A stretch of DNA of 64,000 nt from Cellulomonas_A sp047229345 (GTDB lineage Bacteria; Actinomycetota; Actinomycetes; Actinomycetales; Cellulomonadaceae): the NCBI RefSeq assembly GCF_047229345.1, contig NZ_JBFTER010000017.1, positions 1 to 64,000 on the forward strand, given 5' to 3'. The position numbers and the translations under genes were made by a program. The notes beneath the pieces are model-generated. The model was given only the letters and a program-made list of their open reading frames with translations. It had not been told where the DNA came from and made no database searches. Below, one piece after another: positions 43,299-52,261 of this stretch. How positions within the stretch are numbered: position 1 is the first letter of the stretch; every line of letters starts with the position of its first letter.

Positions 43299-44057
43299 TT
43301 ACCGGTGCGATGGCTCCTTCCGTTCGACCCGTTCCCACCCGGGCCGGGCCTGGCGGGCGCCGAGGCGGTCGGAGCGCGAGCGGTACACGACGTAGGGCCG
43401 CCAGAGGTAGCCGACGGGGGCGCTGAAGACGTGCACGAGCCGCGTGAACGGCCACAGCGCGAACAGCAGCATCGCGGCCATGCCGTGCAGCTGGAAGCCG
43501 AGCGGCGCATCGGCCATGAGCTCGGGGTGCAGGTCGAAGCGGAAGATCCCGCGGAACCACACCGAGACGCCGTCGCGGTAGTCGTAGTGCCCGCCGAGGT
43601 TGAGCACCGACCCGGCGACCGTGTTCCACATCCCGAGGAAGATGACGACCGCGAGGACGAGGTACATGGCCTTGTCCATGCGGGTCGTCGCGCGGAACAC
43701 GGGGCCCACGGTACGGCGGCGGTAGATCAGCAGGACGAGCCCGACGACGGTGCTGAACCCCGCGACGGCGCCGATCGACACCGCGAGGAAGTGGTAGACC
43801 TCCTCGCTCATGCCGACCGCCTCGGTCCACGCCTTGGGGATGCCGAGGCCCATGACGTGCCCGAGGAACACGGCGAGGATCCCGAAGTGGAACAGCGGGC
43901 TCGCCCAGCGCAGCAGCCGGCGCTCGTAGAGCTGCGACGAGCGGGTCGTCCAGCCGAACTTGTCGTAGCGGTACCGCCAGACGTGGCCGAGCACGAAGAA
44001 CGCGAGGCACACGTAGGGGATGACGACCCAGAGCAGGGTGTCGGCGGTCGTGGTCAT
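43299..44057 (-). CDS. narI: Respiratory nitrate reductase gamma subunit, cytochrome b
   Basis: A 252-residue membrane protein. About five hydrophobic segments carry the His residues that bind the two b hemes in this family (FHFGIL..GHVMGLG, and in LQLHGMAAML-like and WPFTRLVHVFS segments). It takes electrons from menaquinol and passes them to NarH. AGGAG stands about eight bases before the ATG. The ATG overlaps the narJ stop in an ATGA junction, so it is coupled. It is the last gene of the narKGHJI cluster. Length and order match the family. Confidence 0.95.
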   Translation of the reverse strand: MTTTADTLLWVVIPYVCLAFFVLGHVWRYRYDKFGWTTRSSQLYERRLLRWASPLFHFGILAVFLGHVMGLGIPKAWTEAVGMSEEVYHFLAVSIGAVAGFSTVVGLVLLIYRRRTVGPVFRATTRMDKAMYLVLAVVIFLGMWNTVAGSVLNLGGHYDYRDGVSVWFRGIFRFDLHPELMADAPLGFQLHGMAAMLLFALWPFTRLVHVFSAPVGYLWRPYVVYRSRSDRLGARQARPGWERVERKEPSHR

Positions 44058-44731
44058 CGACGGGCTCCTGTTCCGGGCATGTACGACGGCGGCGCGAACG
44101 GCTCGAGGCCGACCTCCTCGCCGGGCGGGCCCTCGGCGGCGAGCCGGGCGACGGCCTCGCGGTCGTCGCCGGCGAGCGGCGGGAGGGTCGCGCAGACGGC
44201 GACGAGCGCGCCGGCGTACGGGGAGCCGAGGTCGAGCAGGGCGAGCCGGAGCAGCTCGAGCCCGGCGCGGTGCGCGAGCAGCAGGCGCAGGCCCGACTCC
44301 TGCGCGGTCTCGTCGCCGGTCGACGCGAACTCCAGGACGACGGCCACGTGGTCGGGGAGCTCGTCCGCCGAGACCTCGAAGCCCGCGGAGCGGTACGCCT
44401 GCTTGAACTCGACGAGGGCGACCCCGCGCTTCCGGGTGTCGCCGTACGCGTAGTACGTGAGGTAGGGCGAGCGCCGCCGGGCCAGGTCGAACGTCTCGAC
44501 GTACCGGGCGGCCAGCTCGACGGGCGGGTGCGCGTCGAGGTGGTCGAGGACCTGCTCGAGCGGGGCGCGGAGGTACCCGTCGAGCGTCCCGACGGCGGCC
44601 CGGAGGTCGGGCAGCAGCGCGAGCAGCTCCGGGCCCGGGTAGTCGAGCACGAGCGCGGCGACGCGGTGCACGAGCGCGGTCTCGCGGGTCGCCGCCTTCC
44701 GTGCGGCGTCCCGGCGCGCGAGCCGCCTCAC
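44054..44731 (-). CDS. narJ: Nitrate reductase assembly chaperone
   Basis: A 225-residue protein. Motifs include LVLDYPGPELLALLPDLR, YVETFDLARRRSPYLTYYAYGDTRKRG and VALVEFKQAYR, typical of NarJ/TorD-type chaperones. It helps insert the molybdenum cofactor into NarG before membrane docking. The GTG start overlaps the narH stop (GTGA), and the stop overlaps the narI start (ATGA), so the whole cluster is translationally linked. Length is close to the 230 or so residues of its relatives. The C-terminal 40 residues are more variable. Confidence 0.93.
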   Translation of the reverse strand: MRRLARRDAARKAATRETALVHRVAALVLDYPGPELLALLPDLRAAVGTLDGYLRAPLEQVLDHLDAHPPVELAARYVETFDLARRRSPYLTYYAYGDTRKRGVALVEFKQAYRSAGFEVSADELPDHVAVVLEFASTGDETAQESGLRLLLAHRAGLELLRLALLDLGSPYAGALVAVCATLPPLAGDDREAVARLAAEGPPGEEVGLEPFAPPSYMPGTGARR

Positions 44732-46533
44732 GGCCGGACCTCGGTCGTCGGGTCCTCGTCGATCCGCGCGACGGGCTCGGTGCCCGTGCCGGCCGGTCCG
44801 GGGACGGACCCCCCGGCGGGCAGCGGCTGGACGAGCGCGGCCGAGTCGTCGCCCTCGGGCTCGCGCAGGTTCGCTCCGTCGGGTCCGGGTCGCGGCGGGA
44901 ACATCCCCGCGGGCGCGCTCTTGCCGTCCCAGTTGAGGAGGTTGACGCGCGCCTTCCTGGACTCGGGCTCGGCGACGGTGTCGGTCGTCTGGCGCTGCTT
45001 GAGCATGTGGAAGTTCTCGACCGCGATGGGGTCGTTGCCGCCCGAGCCCTCGCCGAACGGCCCCGAGCCACCCATGCCGGGTCCGCCGTCGTAGTCGAGG
45101 CTGCACTCGGTCGCGAGCTCCTCGAGGCCGTGCGCCTGCTCGGCGTGGGCCGCGGGGACGACGTACCGCTCGTCGTACTTCGCGAGCGCGAGCAGGCGGT
45201 ACATCTCGTACATCGTCGCCTCGTCCATCCCGACCGACTCGGGGATGCGCGGGTTGCCGGGGCGGCCCATGTTCAGGTCGCGCATGTAGGACCGCATCGC
45301 GGCGAGCCGCTTGAGCACCGCGGTGACCGGCGCGGTCTCCCCCGCGGTGAACAGCTCGGCGAGGTACTCGACCGGGATGCGCAGGGTGTCGATCGCGGCG
45401 AACAGGTTCGAGGTGTCCTCGCTGTCCACGCCGGTCTCCTGCACCACGTCGACGACGGGCGAGAGCGGCGGGATGTACCAGACCATGGGCATCGTCCGGT
45501 ACTCGGGGTGCAGCGGCAGGGCGACCTCGTAGGTGCTGATCAGCGCCCAGATCGGGGACCGCTGCGCGGCCTGCACCCAGTCGTGCGGGATGCCCGCGGC
45601 CTCCGCCTCGCGCTGCACCTGCGGGTCGTCCGGGTCGAGGAACACCCCGCGCTGCGCGTCGAGCAGGTCCTTCTCGTCGGTGACCGACGCCGCCGCGAGC
45701 ACCTTGTCGGCGTCGTAGAGCACCAGCCCGATGTACCGCAGGCGCCCGACGCACGTCTCCGAGCAGACGGTCGGCAGCCCGACCTCGATGCGCGGGAAGC
45801 AGAACGTGCACTTCTCGGCCTTGCCGGTCTTGTGGTTGAAGTAGACCTTCTTGTACGGGCAGCCCGTGACGCACTTGCGCCAGCCGCGGCACGCGTCCTG
45901 GTCGACGAGCACGATGCCGTCCTCGGCGCGCTTGTAGATCGCCCCCGACGGGCACGACGCCGCGCACGACGGGTTCAGGCAGTGCTCGCAGATCCGCGGC
46001 AGGTAGAACATGAACGTCTGCTCGAACTCGAGCTTGACCTTGTCCGAGACCTTCTTCAGCACCGGGTCGTGGACCGTGAGCTCCGGGGCGCCGCCGAGGT
46101 CGTCGTCCCAGTTCGCGCTCCAGCCGACCTGCATGTCCTTGCCGGTGAGCAGCGACTTGGGGCGGGCCACCGGGACGTGGTCCTGCAGCGGGGCGTTCGT
46201 CAGGTTCTCGTAGTCGTACGTCCACGGCTCGTAGTACTCGTCGATCGACGGCTGCTTGGGGCTCGCGAAGATCGTCAGCAGGTTCTTCAGCCGGCCGCCG
46301 GCCTTGAGCTGGAGGCGGCCCTTCTTGTTCAGGGTCCAGCCGCCCTCCCACTTCTCCTGGTCCTCGTAGGTCCGCGGGTAGCCCTGGCCGGGGCGGGTCT
46401 CGACGTTGTTGAACCAGACGTACTCGGTGCCCGTGCGGTTCGTCCACGCCTGCTTGCACGTGACCGAGCACGTGTGGCAGCCGATGCACTTGTCGAGGTT
46501 CATGACCATCGCCATCTGCGCCATGACTCGCAT
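44728..46533 (-). CDS. narH: Respiratory nitrate reductase beta subunit, iron-sulfur
   Basis: A 601-residue protein. Four cysteine clusters bind the iron-sulfur centres: CIGCHTCSVTC, CEHCLNPSCAASC, CRGWRKCVTGCPY (the Trp marks the [3Fe-4S] site) and CTFC..CSETC. The core ends by about residue 480. After it is an extra stretch rich in Gly, Pro, Asp and Ala (about 480-601) with no cysteines, which the well-known enterobacterial NarH (about 510 residues) lacks. It carries electrons from NarI to NarG. The start at 46533 is three bases after the narG stop and has GGAG upstream. Confidence 0.94.
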   Translation of the reverse strand: MRVMAQMAMVMNLDKCIGCHTCSVTCKQAWTNRTGTEYVWFNNVETRPGQGYPRTYEDQEKWEGGWTLNKKGRLQLKAGGRLKNLLTIFASPKQPSIDEYYEPWTYDYENLTNAPLQDHVPVARPKSLLTGKDMQVGWSANWDDDLGGAPELTVHDPVLKKVSDKVKLEFEQTFMFYLPRICEHCLNPSCAASCPSGAIYKRAEDGIVLVDQDACRGWRKCVTGCPYKKVYFNHKTGKAEKCTFCFPRIEVGLPTVCSETCVGRLRYIGLVLYDADKVLAAASVTDEKDLLDAQRGVFLDPDDPQVQREAEAAGIPHDWVQAAQRSPIWALISTYEVALPLHPEYRTMPMVWYIPPLSPVVDVVQETGVDSEDTSNLFAAIDTLRIPVEYLAELFTAGETAPVTAVLKRLAAMRSYMRDLNMGRPGNPRIPESVGMDEATMYEMYRLLALAKYDERYVVPAAHAEQAHGLEELATECSLDYDGGPGMGGSGPFGEGSGGNDPIAVENFHMLKQRQTTDTVAEPESRKARVNLLNWDGKSAPAGMFPPRPGPDGANLREPEGDDSAALVQPLPAGGSVPGPAGTGTEPVARIDEDPTTEVRP

Positions 46534-46536
46534 CGC

Positions 46537-49500
46537 TCAGTACTCCACGTCCTGCGAGCGGCGACGGACGACCGTCACCTCGTCGCGCTGGTTGCCGGTC
46601 GGGCCGAGGTAGTTGAACGCGTAGGCGAGCTGCGCGTAGCCGCCGATGAGGTGGCTGGGCTTCACGAGCAGGCGGGTCAGCGAGTTGTGGATGCCGCCGC
46701 GCTTCCCGGTCGTCTCGGCCTTCGGCACGTCGATGAGCCGGTCCTGCGCGTGGTACATGTACACCGTCCCCTCGGGCATCCGGTGCGAGACGATCGCCCG
46801 GGCGACCACCACGCCGTTGCGGTTCACGGCCTCGATCCAGTCGTTGTCGCGGATCCCGACCTTGGCGGCGTCGACGTTGCTCATCCAGATCGCGGGTCCG
46901 CCGCGCGAGAGCGACAGCATGAAGAGGTTGTCCTGGTACTCGGAGTGGATCGACCACTTGTTGTGCGGGGTCAGGTAGCGGACGGTCACGCCGAGCTCGC
47001 CCTTCGGTCCCGCCGGACCCGTCGCGCCCAGGGCACCCTCGTCGAACAGCGCCTGCATGTTCAGCGGCGGCCGGAACACCGGCAGCCCCTCCCCGAGCTC
47101 GGTCATCCAGTCGTGGTCGAGGTAGAAGTGCTGCCGCCCGGTGAGCGTGTGCCAGGGCTTGAGCCGCTCCACGTTGACGGTGAACGGCGAGTACCGCCGC
47201 CCGCCGTGCTCGGTCCCGGACCACTCGGGTGACGTGATGACGGTCGTCGGGGCGGCCTGGGTGTCGGCGAACGTAACCTGCTTGCCCTCGTGCTCGGCGG
47301 CCAGGTCGGCCATGAGCGTCCCCGTGCGCTTCTCGAGGGTGTGGAAGCCCTGCACCGCGAGCCGGCCGTTCGTCGTGCCGGACAGCGCGAGGATCGCCTC
47401 GCACGCGTGCACGTCCCGGGACAGCAGCGGGCGCCCGTCGGCCACCGCGCCCGGCGCCCCGGCGGGGATCCGCGCGACGCCGTTCTTGCGCCGCAGGTAC
47501 TCGATCTCGGGCCCGACGTCGAACGTCACGCCCTTGGTCGTCAAGCCCGCGGTGTCCGGGACCGGGCCGAGCGTCGCGAGCTTCGCGGCGACCGCCGGGT
47601 AGTCCCGCTCGATGACGACCAGCTTCGGCATCGTGCGACCCGGCACCGCCTCGCACTCCCCGGCCTTCCAGTCCTGCACCCGGCCGTGCGGGTTCGCCAT
47701 CGCGTCCGGCGTGTCGTGCGTGAGCGGGACCGCGACGACGTCCTGGCGCACCCCCAGGTGCGTCACGGACTGCCGGGACAGCTCGCGGGCCAGGGTGTGG
47801 AAGATCTCGAAGTCCGTGCGGGTCTGCCACGGCGGCGCGATCGCCGGGCTGAACGAGTTCACGAACGGGTGCATGTCCGTGGTGTTGAGGTCGTGCTTCT
47901 CGTACCAGGTCGCCGCGGGCAGCACGACGTCGGAGTAGACGGTCGTGCTCGTCATCCGGAAGTCGAGCGAGAGCAGCAGGTCGAGCTTGCCGCTCGGCGC
48001 CTCGTCGTGCCACGTCACGTCCCGGGGCCGCGCCCCGGGCGGCGCCTCCGTGGCCAGCAGGTTCGAGTCCGTCCCGAGCAGGTGGTGCAGGAAGTACTCG
48101 TTGCCCTTGCCCGACGAGCCGAGCAGGTTCGCCCGCCACACCGTCAGCACGCGCGGCCAGTTCTCGGGGGCGTCCGGGTCCTCCGCCGCGAACCGCAGCC
48201 GGCCCTCCGTGAGCTCGCGCGGCACGTACTCCCCGACGGGCAGCCCCGCCGCCTCGGCGTCGGCCGCGAGGTCGAGCGGGTTCCGGTCGAACGTCGGGTA
48301 GGACGGCATCCAGCCCATGCGCGCCGACTTCGCGATGACGTCGGCGGTGGTCATCCCCGCGAACGCCCCGCCCGTGCCCGGCGTCGCCGCGGAGAGCGTG
48401 TCGGCGCTGAACGCGTCGTAGCGGAACTGGTCCGTGTGCAGGTACCAGTACGCGGTCTGGATCATCGTCCGCGGAGGCCGGGCCCAGTCGTTCGCGGTCG
48501 CGTACATCTGCTGACCGGTGACCGGGCGGACCTTCTCCTGGCCGACGTAGTGCGCCCAGCCACCGCCGTTGACGCCCTGGCAGCCCGTGAGGGTCGTGAG
48601 CGTGAGGAACGTGCGGTAGATCGTGTCCGAGTGGAACCAGTGGTTGGTCCCGGCGCCCATCAGGATCATCGAGCGGCCGCGCGACTCCTCGGCGTTGGCC
48701 GCGAACTCCCGCCCGATCCGCTCGGCCTTGGCCGCGGGCACGCCCGTGAACTGCTCCTGCCACGCGGGCGTCCCGGGCTGCGACGCGTCGTCGTACCCCG
48801 TCGGCCACTCCCCCGGCAGGCCCTCCCGGCCGACGCCGTACTGCGCGAGCAGCAGGTCGAGCACGGTCGTGACCACGTGGTCGCCGACCCGCCGCACCGG
48901 CACCCCGCGCCGGGAGACCGCCGCCGTCCCGTCGAGCGTGTCGAACCGCGGGAGGTCGACGACCACCGACTCGGCCGACCCGACCTCGCCGAGCACCGGA
49001 CCGCCCGCGCTGAGCAGCGGCTCGACGTCACCGAGGTCGAGGTTCCAGCGCCCGACGCCCTGCTCGCCGTACCGGTGCCCGAGCGAGCCGCCGGGGACCA
49101 CCGGCCGGTCCGTCCGCGCGTCGAGCAGCACCGTCTTGAACGCCGCGTTCTCGCCGCGGGCCTCCTTGCCCGGCAGGTCCTCCGCGGTGAGGAACTTCCC
49201 GGGGACCCACCGCCCGTCGCGCTCCTCGAGCCGCACGAGGAACGGCAGGTCGGTGAAGCGCTGCACGTAGTCGCGGAAGTACGGGACCTCCCGGTCGACG
49301 AAGAACTCCTTCAGCGTCACGTGCCCCATCGCGAGCGCGAGCGCGCCGTCCGTGCCCGGCTGCACCGCGAGCCACTCGTCGGCGAACTTCACGTTGTCCG
49401 CGTAGTCGGGCGAGACCGCGATCACCTTCTGCCCGCGGTAGCGCGCCTCCGCCATCCAGTGCGCGTCCGGGGTGCGGGTCACCGGGAGGTTGGAGCCCCA

Positions 49501-50295
49501 CATGATCAGGTAGCCGGCGTCCCACCAGTCCCCCGACTCGGGGACGTCCGTCTGGTCGCCGAACACCTGCGGCGACGCGACCGGGAGGTCCGCGTACCAG
49601 TCGTAGAACGACAGCATCGGGGCGCCGATCAGTGCGTGGTACCGGGCGCCGGCGCCGTGCGACACCATCGACATCGCCGGGATCGGGGAGAACCCCGCGA
49701 CCCGGTCGGGCCCGTGCTCCTTGATCGTGTGCACCTGCGCCGCGGCGACGAGCTCGACCGCCTCGTCCCACGTCGCCCGCACCAGACCGCCCTTGCCGCG
49801 GGCCCGCTTGTAGCGCTTGGCCCTCACCGGGTCGTTCACGACGTCCGCCCACGCGAGCACCGGGTCCCCGAGCCGCGCCTTCGCCTCGCGGTACATCTCG
49901 AGCAGCACGCCCCGCACGTACGGGTACCGGACCCGCGTCGGGGAGTACGTGTACCAGCTGAACGCCGCACCGCGCGGACAGCCCCGCGGCTCGTACTCCG
50001 GGGAGTCCGGGCCCACCGACGGGTAGTCCGTCTGCTGCGACTCCCACGTGATGATGCCGTCCTTGACGTACACCTTCCACGAGCACGAGCCCGTGCAGTT
50101 GACCCCGTGCGTCGAGCGGACCACCTTGTCGTGGCTCCACCGGTCCCGGTAGAAGGTGTCGGCGTCGCGCCCGCCGATCTGGTGCAGCGTCCGCAGGTCC
50201 GGCGACACCGAGCTCTTCGTGAGGAACCGCCGCGTCCGCAGCAGGGCCTCCGTCACGTCGCCGTCGAGTCGGGGCGGGTCGTTCTGCAGGGTCAC
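46537..50295 (-). CDS. narG: Respiratory nitrate reductase alpha subunit, molybdenum
   Basis: A 1252-residue protein, close to the family size. The GTG at 50295 follows GGAAGGAC by nine bases. The N-terminal [4Fe-4S] ligands, including one His, are visible in STHGVNCTGSCSW and RGCPRGA. The cofactor-binding region WGSNLPVTRTPDAHW follows, with many glycine-rich loops later. The protein has no twin-arginine signal, so by this sequence the active site faces the cytoplasm. It reduces nitrate to nitrite with electrons from NarH. It is the first gene after narK. Confidence 0.95.
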   Translation of the reverse strand: MTLQNDPPRLDGDVTEALLRTRRFLTKSSVSPDLRTLHQIGGRDADTFYRDRWSHDKVVRSTHGVNCTGSCSWKVYVKDGIITWESQQTDYPSVGPDSPEYEPRGCPRGAAFSWYTYSPTRVRYPYVRGVLLEMYREAKARLGDPVLAWADVVNDPVRAKRYKRARGKGGLVRATWDEAVELVAAAQVHTIKEHGPDRVAGFSPIPAMSMVSHGAGARYHALIGAPMLSFYDWYADLPVASPQVFGDQTDVPESGDWWDAGYLIMWGSNLPVTRTPDAHWMAEARYRGQKVIAVSPDYADNVKFADEWLAVQPGTDGALALAMGHVTLKEFFVDREVPYFRDYVQRFTDLPFLVRLEERDGRWVPGKFLTAEDLPGKEARGENAAFKTVLLDARTDRPVVPGGSLGHRYGEQGVGRWNLDLGDVEPLLSAGGPVLGEVGSAESVVVDLPRFDTLDGTAAVSRRGVPVRRVGDHVVTTVLDLLLAQYGVGREGLPGEWPTGYDDASQPGTPAWQEQFTGVPAAKAERIGREFAANAEESRGRSMILMGAGTNHWFHSDTIYRTFLTLTTLTGCQGVNGGGWAHYVGQEKVRPVTGQQMYATANDWARPPRTMIQTAYWYLHTDQFRYDAFSADTLSAATPGTGGAFAGMTTADVIAKSARMGWMPSYPTFDRNPLDLAADAEAAGLPVGEYVPRELTEGRLRFAAEDPDAPENWPRVLTVWRANLLGSSGKGNEYFLHHLLGTDSNLLATEAPPGARPRDVTWHDEAPSGKLDLLLSLDFRMTSTTVYSDVVLPAATWYEKHDLNTTDMHPFVNSFSPAIAPPWQTRTDFEIFHTLARELSRQSVTHLGVRQDVVAVPLTHDTPDAMANPHGRVQDWKAGECEAVPGRTMPKLVVIERDYPAVAAKLATLGPVPDTAGLTTKGVTFDVGPEIEYLRRKNGVARIPAGAPGAVADGRPLLSRDVHACEAILALSGTTNGRLAVQGFHTLEKRTGTLMADLAAEHEGKQVTFADTQAAPTTVITSPEWSGTEHGGRRYSPFTVNVERLKPWHTLTGRQHFYLDHDWMTELGEGLPVFRPPLNMQALFDEGALGATGPAGPKGELGVTVRYLTPHNKWSIHSEYQDNLFMLSLSRGGPAIWMSNVDAAKVGIRDNDWIEAVNRNGVVVARAIVSHRMPEGTVYMYHAQDRLIDVPKAETTGKRGGIHNSLTRLLVKPSHLIGGYAQLAYAFNYLGPTGNQRDEVTVVRRRSQDVEY

Positions 50296-50357
50296 GGTGC
50301 GCGGTCCTTCCGGGTGGTCGGGTCCAGCGGGTCGTGCGGGTCGCGCGGGTGGGCGTA

Positions 50358-51656
50358 TCAGGTCGTGGTCGCGGCGCGCTTCGCCTGGGCCGAGCGCCGG
50401 ACGGGCCCACGCGTGAACCAGGCCGTGAGGACGCAGACGATCGCAAGTAGCGCGAGGCCCAGGCTGTAGTCGCCCACGAGGTCGAAGACCGCACCCATGA
50501 CGAGCGGCGGCACGAACCCGCCCAGCCCGCCGGCTGCGCCGACGAGGCCCGTCACAGCGCCGACTTTCTCGGGCGGCGCGAGGCTCGCGACCAGCCCGAA
50601 CGTCGCGCCCGACGACGCGCCGAGCAGCGCCGCGAGCCCCAGGAACGCGACCGTGCCGACCGGGATAAGCGGGAACTCGAGCGCCGCGACACCGGCGAGC
50701 ACCGCTGCCCCGACGAAACACACGACAAGCACGGTCGTCGCGTCGAATCGGTCCGTGAGCGCACCGCCCACGGGGCGCATGAGCACGGCGAGGACCACAA
50801 ACCCGGCGGTGCGCAGGGCCGCGTCCTCCTGCGTCAGGTCGAACGCGTTGATGAGGTACGTCGGCAGGTACACGCTGAACGCCACGAACCCGCCGAAGCC
50901 CACGGCGTAGAGGATGGCGAGCTGCGCGGTGGCGGGGAGCTTCGCTGTCGTCCATGTCCGCGCGAGGAACGAGCCCTGCGGCACCACCCGGCCGGGGGCG
51001 TCGCGCACCAGCAGGCCGGACACGACCGCGTACACCGTCAACACGCCGGCGACGATGAGGAACGGCGCCTCGGGACCGACCGCGTTCGTCAGCCGCACGG
51101 TCGTGAACGCCGAGATCGCCGTCCCACCCATGCCGAGCCCGAAGATGCCGAGGGCCGTCCCGCGCCGCGCCGGCGGGTACCACGCGTTGACGAGCGGGAC
51201 GCCGATCGCGAACGCCGTGCCGCCCAGCCCGAGGAAGAACCCGCCGACGAGCATCGCCGCGAAGCTCTCCGCGACCAGACCGACGACCAGCACCGGCAGC
51301 ACCGTCAGGATGCTCACGGCCGGGAACATGACCCGCGCACCGACCCGGTCCGTCAGCGCGCCCACCGGGATCCGCCCGAGCGACCCGACCACGACGGGCA
51401 CCGCGACGAGCACCGCCTGCTCGAACCCGGTCAGGTCGAGCCGCTCCCGGTACGCCGCGCCGAGCGGGCTGATGAGCGCCCACGCCCAGAAGTTGACGAG
51501 GAACCCGAGCGTCGCGAGCACGAGGTTGCGGGTCGACCCAGTGGGTGTCGCGGGCGGCGATGCGGCGGCTGTGGTCCGGGCTCGGCCCGGACCTCCAGCG
51601 TGCGCTGGCGGGACCGACGTGACGCGTCTGCGCTGCTGATCGTTGCGTCCCGACAT
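50358..51656 (-). CDS. narK: Nitrate/nitrite transporter
   Basis: A 432-residue MFS protein with about 12 hydrophobic segments. The ATG at 51656 follows GAGGGGG. The start has an unusual polar tail of about 35 residues, rich in Ala, Pro and Arg, before the first helix. The conserved nitrate-signature segments are seen in FFLGLGGTAFAIGVPLVNAW and GASSGATFGLVASLAPPEK. It is probably a nitrate/proton symporter or a nitrate/nitrite exchanger; which one cannot be told. It lies 62 bases ahead of narG and is likely cotranscribed with it. Confidence 0.92.
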   Translation of the reverse strand: MSGRNDQQRRRVTSVPPAHAGGPGRARTTAAASPPATPTGSTRNLVLATLGFLVNFWAWALISPLGAAYRERLDLTGFEQAVLVAVPVVVGSLGRIPVGALTDRVGARVMFPAVSILTVLPVLVVGLVAESFAAMLVGGFFLGLGGTAFAIGVPLVNAWYPPARRGTALGIFGLGMGGTAISAFTTVRLTNAVGPEAPFLIVAGVLTVYAVVSGLLVRDAPGRVVPQGSFLARTWTTAKLPATAQLAILYAVGFGGFVAFSVYLPTYLINAFDLTQEDAALRTAGFVVLAVLMRPVGGALTDRFDATTVLVVCFVGAAVLAGVAALEFPLIPVGTVAFLGLAALLGASSGATFGLVASLAPPEKVGAVTGLVGAAGGLGGFVPPLVMGAVFDLVGDYSLGLALLAIVCVLTAWFTRGPVRRSAQAKRAATTT

Positions 51657-51674
51657 AGGGCCCCCTCGCAACTT

Positions 51675-51692
51675 TGTCACCTCGTCGTGACA
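51675..51692. promoter_or_regulatory. Inverted repeat upstream of narK
   Basis: TGTCAC-N6-GTGACA is a perfect 6-bp inverted repeat, 19 bases before the narK ATG. It looks like a binding site for a CRP/FNR-family or similar dimer, though the half-sites differ from the classical TGTGA and TTGAT. It is the obvious candidate for control of the nar cluster by oxygen or nitrate. Not confirmed. Confidence 0.55.
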
Positions 51693-52261
51693 CCTGGGCA
51701 GGATCCAGCGAACGTAGCACCGAGTTCGGTCGAAAGCGGGCCGAAGGACCCTTGACGCGCTCGCCTCAGGGCGCGCAAACGACCTACGCCGGCAGCTCCA
51801 ATGGGACCGCGACGTCACAGGCCCGGGTGCCCGGCGGGCCGTGTGCAGCGGCCGGCTGGCGCCGCGGTTGTGCTGGCGAGGTCCGGCCCATCAGGCCAGC
51901 GCTTCACGTGCCGTGTCGGGTTGATCTGTGCCATGAACTGCTCGGCAGGCCGGGCCGAGTTCACTGTGCGCGTCCGGGGTGCGAGTGTCCGTGCCGCGAG
52001 GGCGGTGCGGATGTCAAGCGGGTGCTGACGGCGGCCCGCCGTGAGCACGCTCGTTGAAGTGCCTCAAAGCCGGCGCCAGCTCGTGGTGGCGCACGCGGTT
52101 GCGGGCAGGCGCCGCCTGAATCATGGGGAAGAAGCGCCGGTGGCTGGCGCGTGCTCGCCAGCAATCTGACGCCAGCGATAGCTGAAACGGTCGACCCGCG
52201 CAAAACGCCGGAAATGCCGCGCCAGCACTCGCGCTCGGCGTTGTGGCTCTAGCCTGGGCCG
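51693..52261. other. Gene-free stretch between narK and the 5'-nucleotidase
   Basis: Frames here are Arg-rich and unrecognised. The narK promoter must lie in the first part. I see no clear gene or hairpin. Confidence 0.4.

Noticed and set aside
47290..50469. A plus-strand frame of over 1000 codons running against narG.
   Set aside because: It is a product of G/C bias at third positions on the other strand. Its translation is Arg/Val/His-rich with no domain, and narG on the minus strand is certain.
44054..51720. Much longer minus-strand frames that seem to join narJ or narG with upstream DNA.
   Set aside because: They extend through other certain genes in the wrong frame. Family start positions, ribosome sites and overlaps place the true starts at 44731 and 50295.
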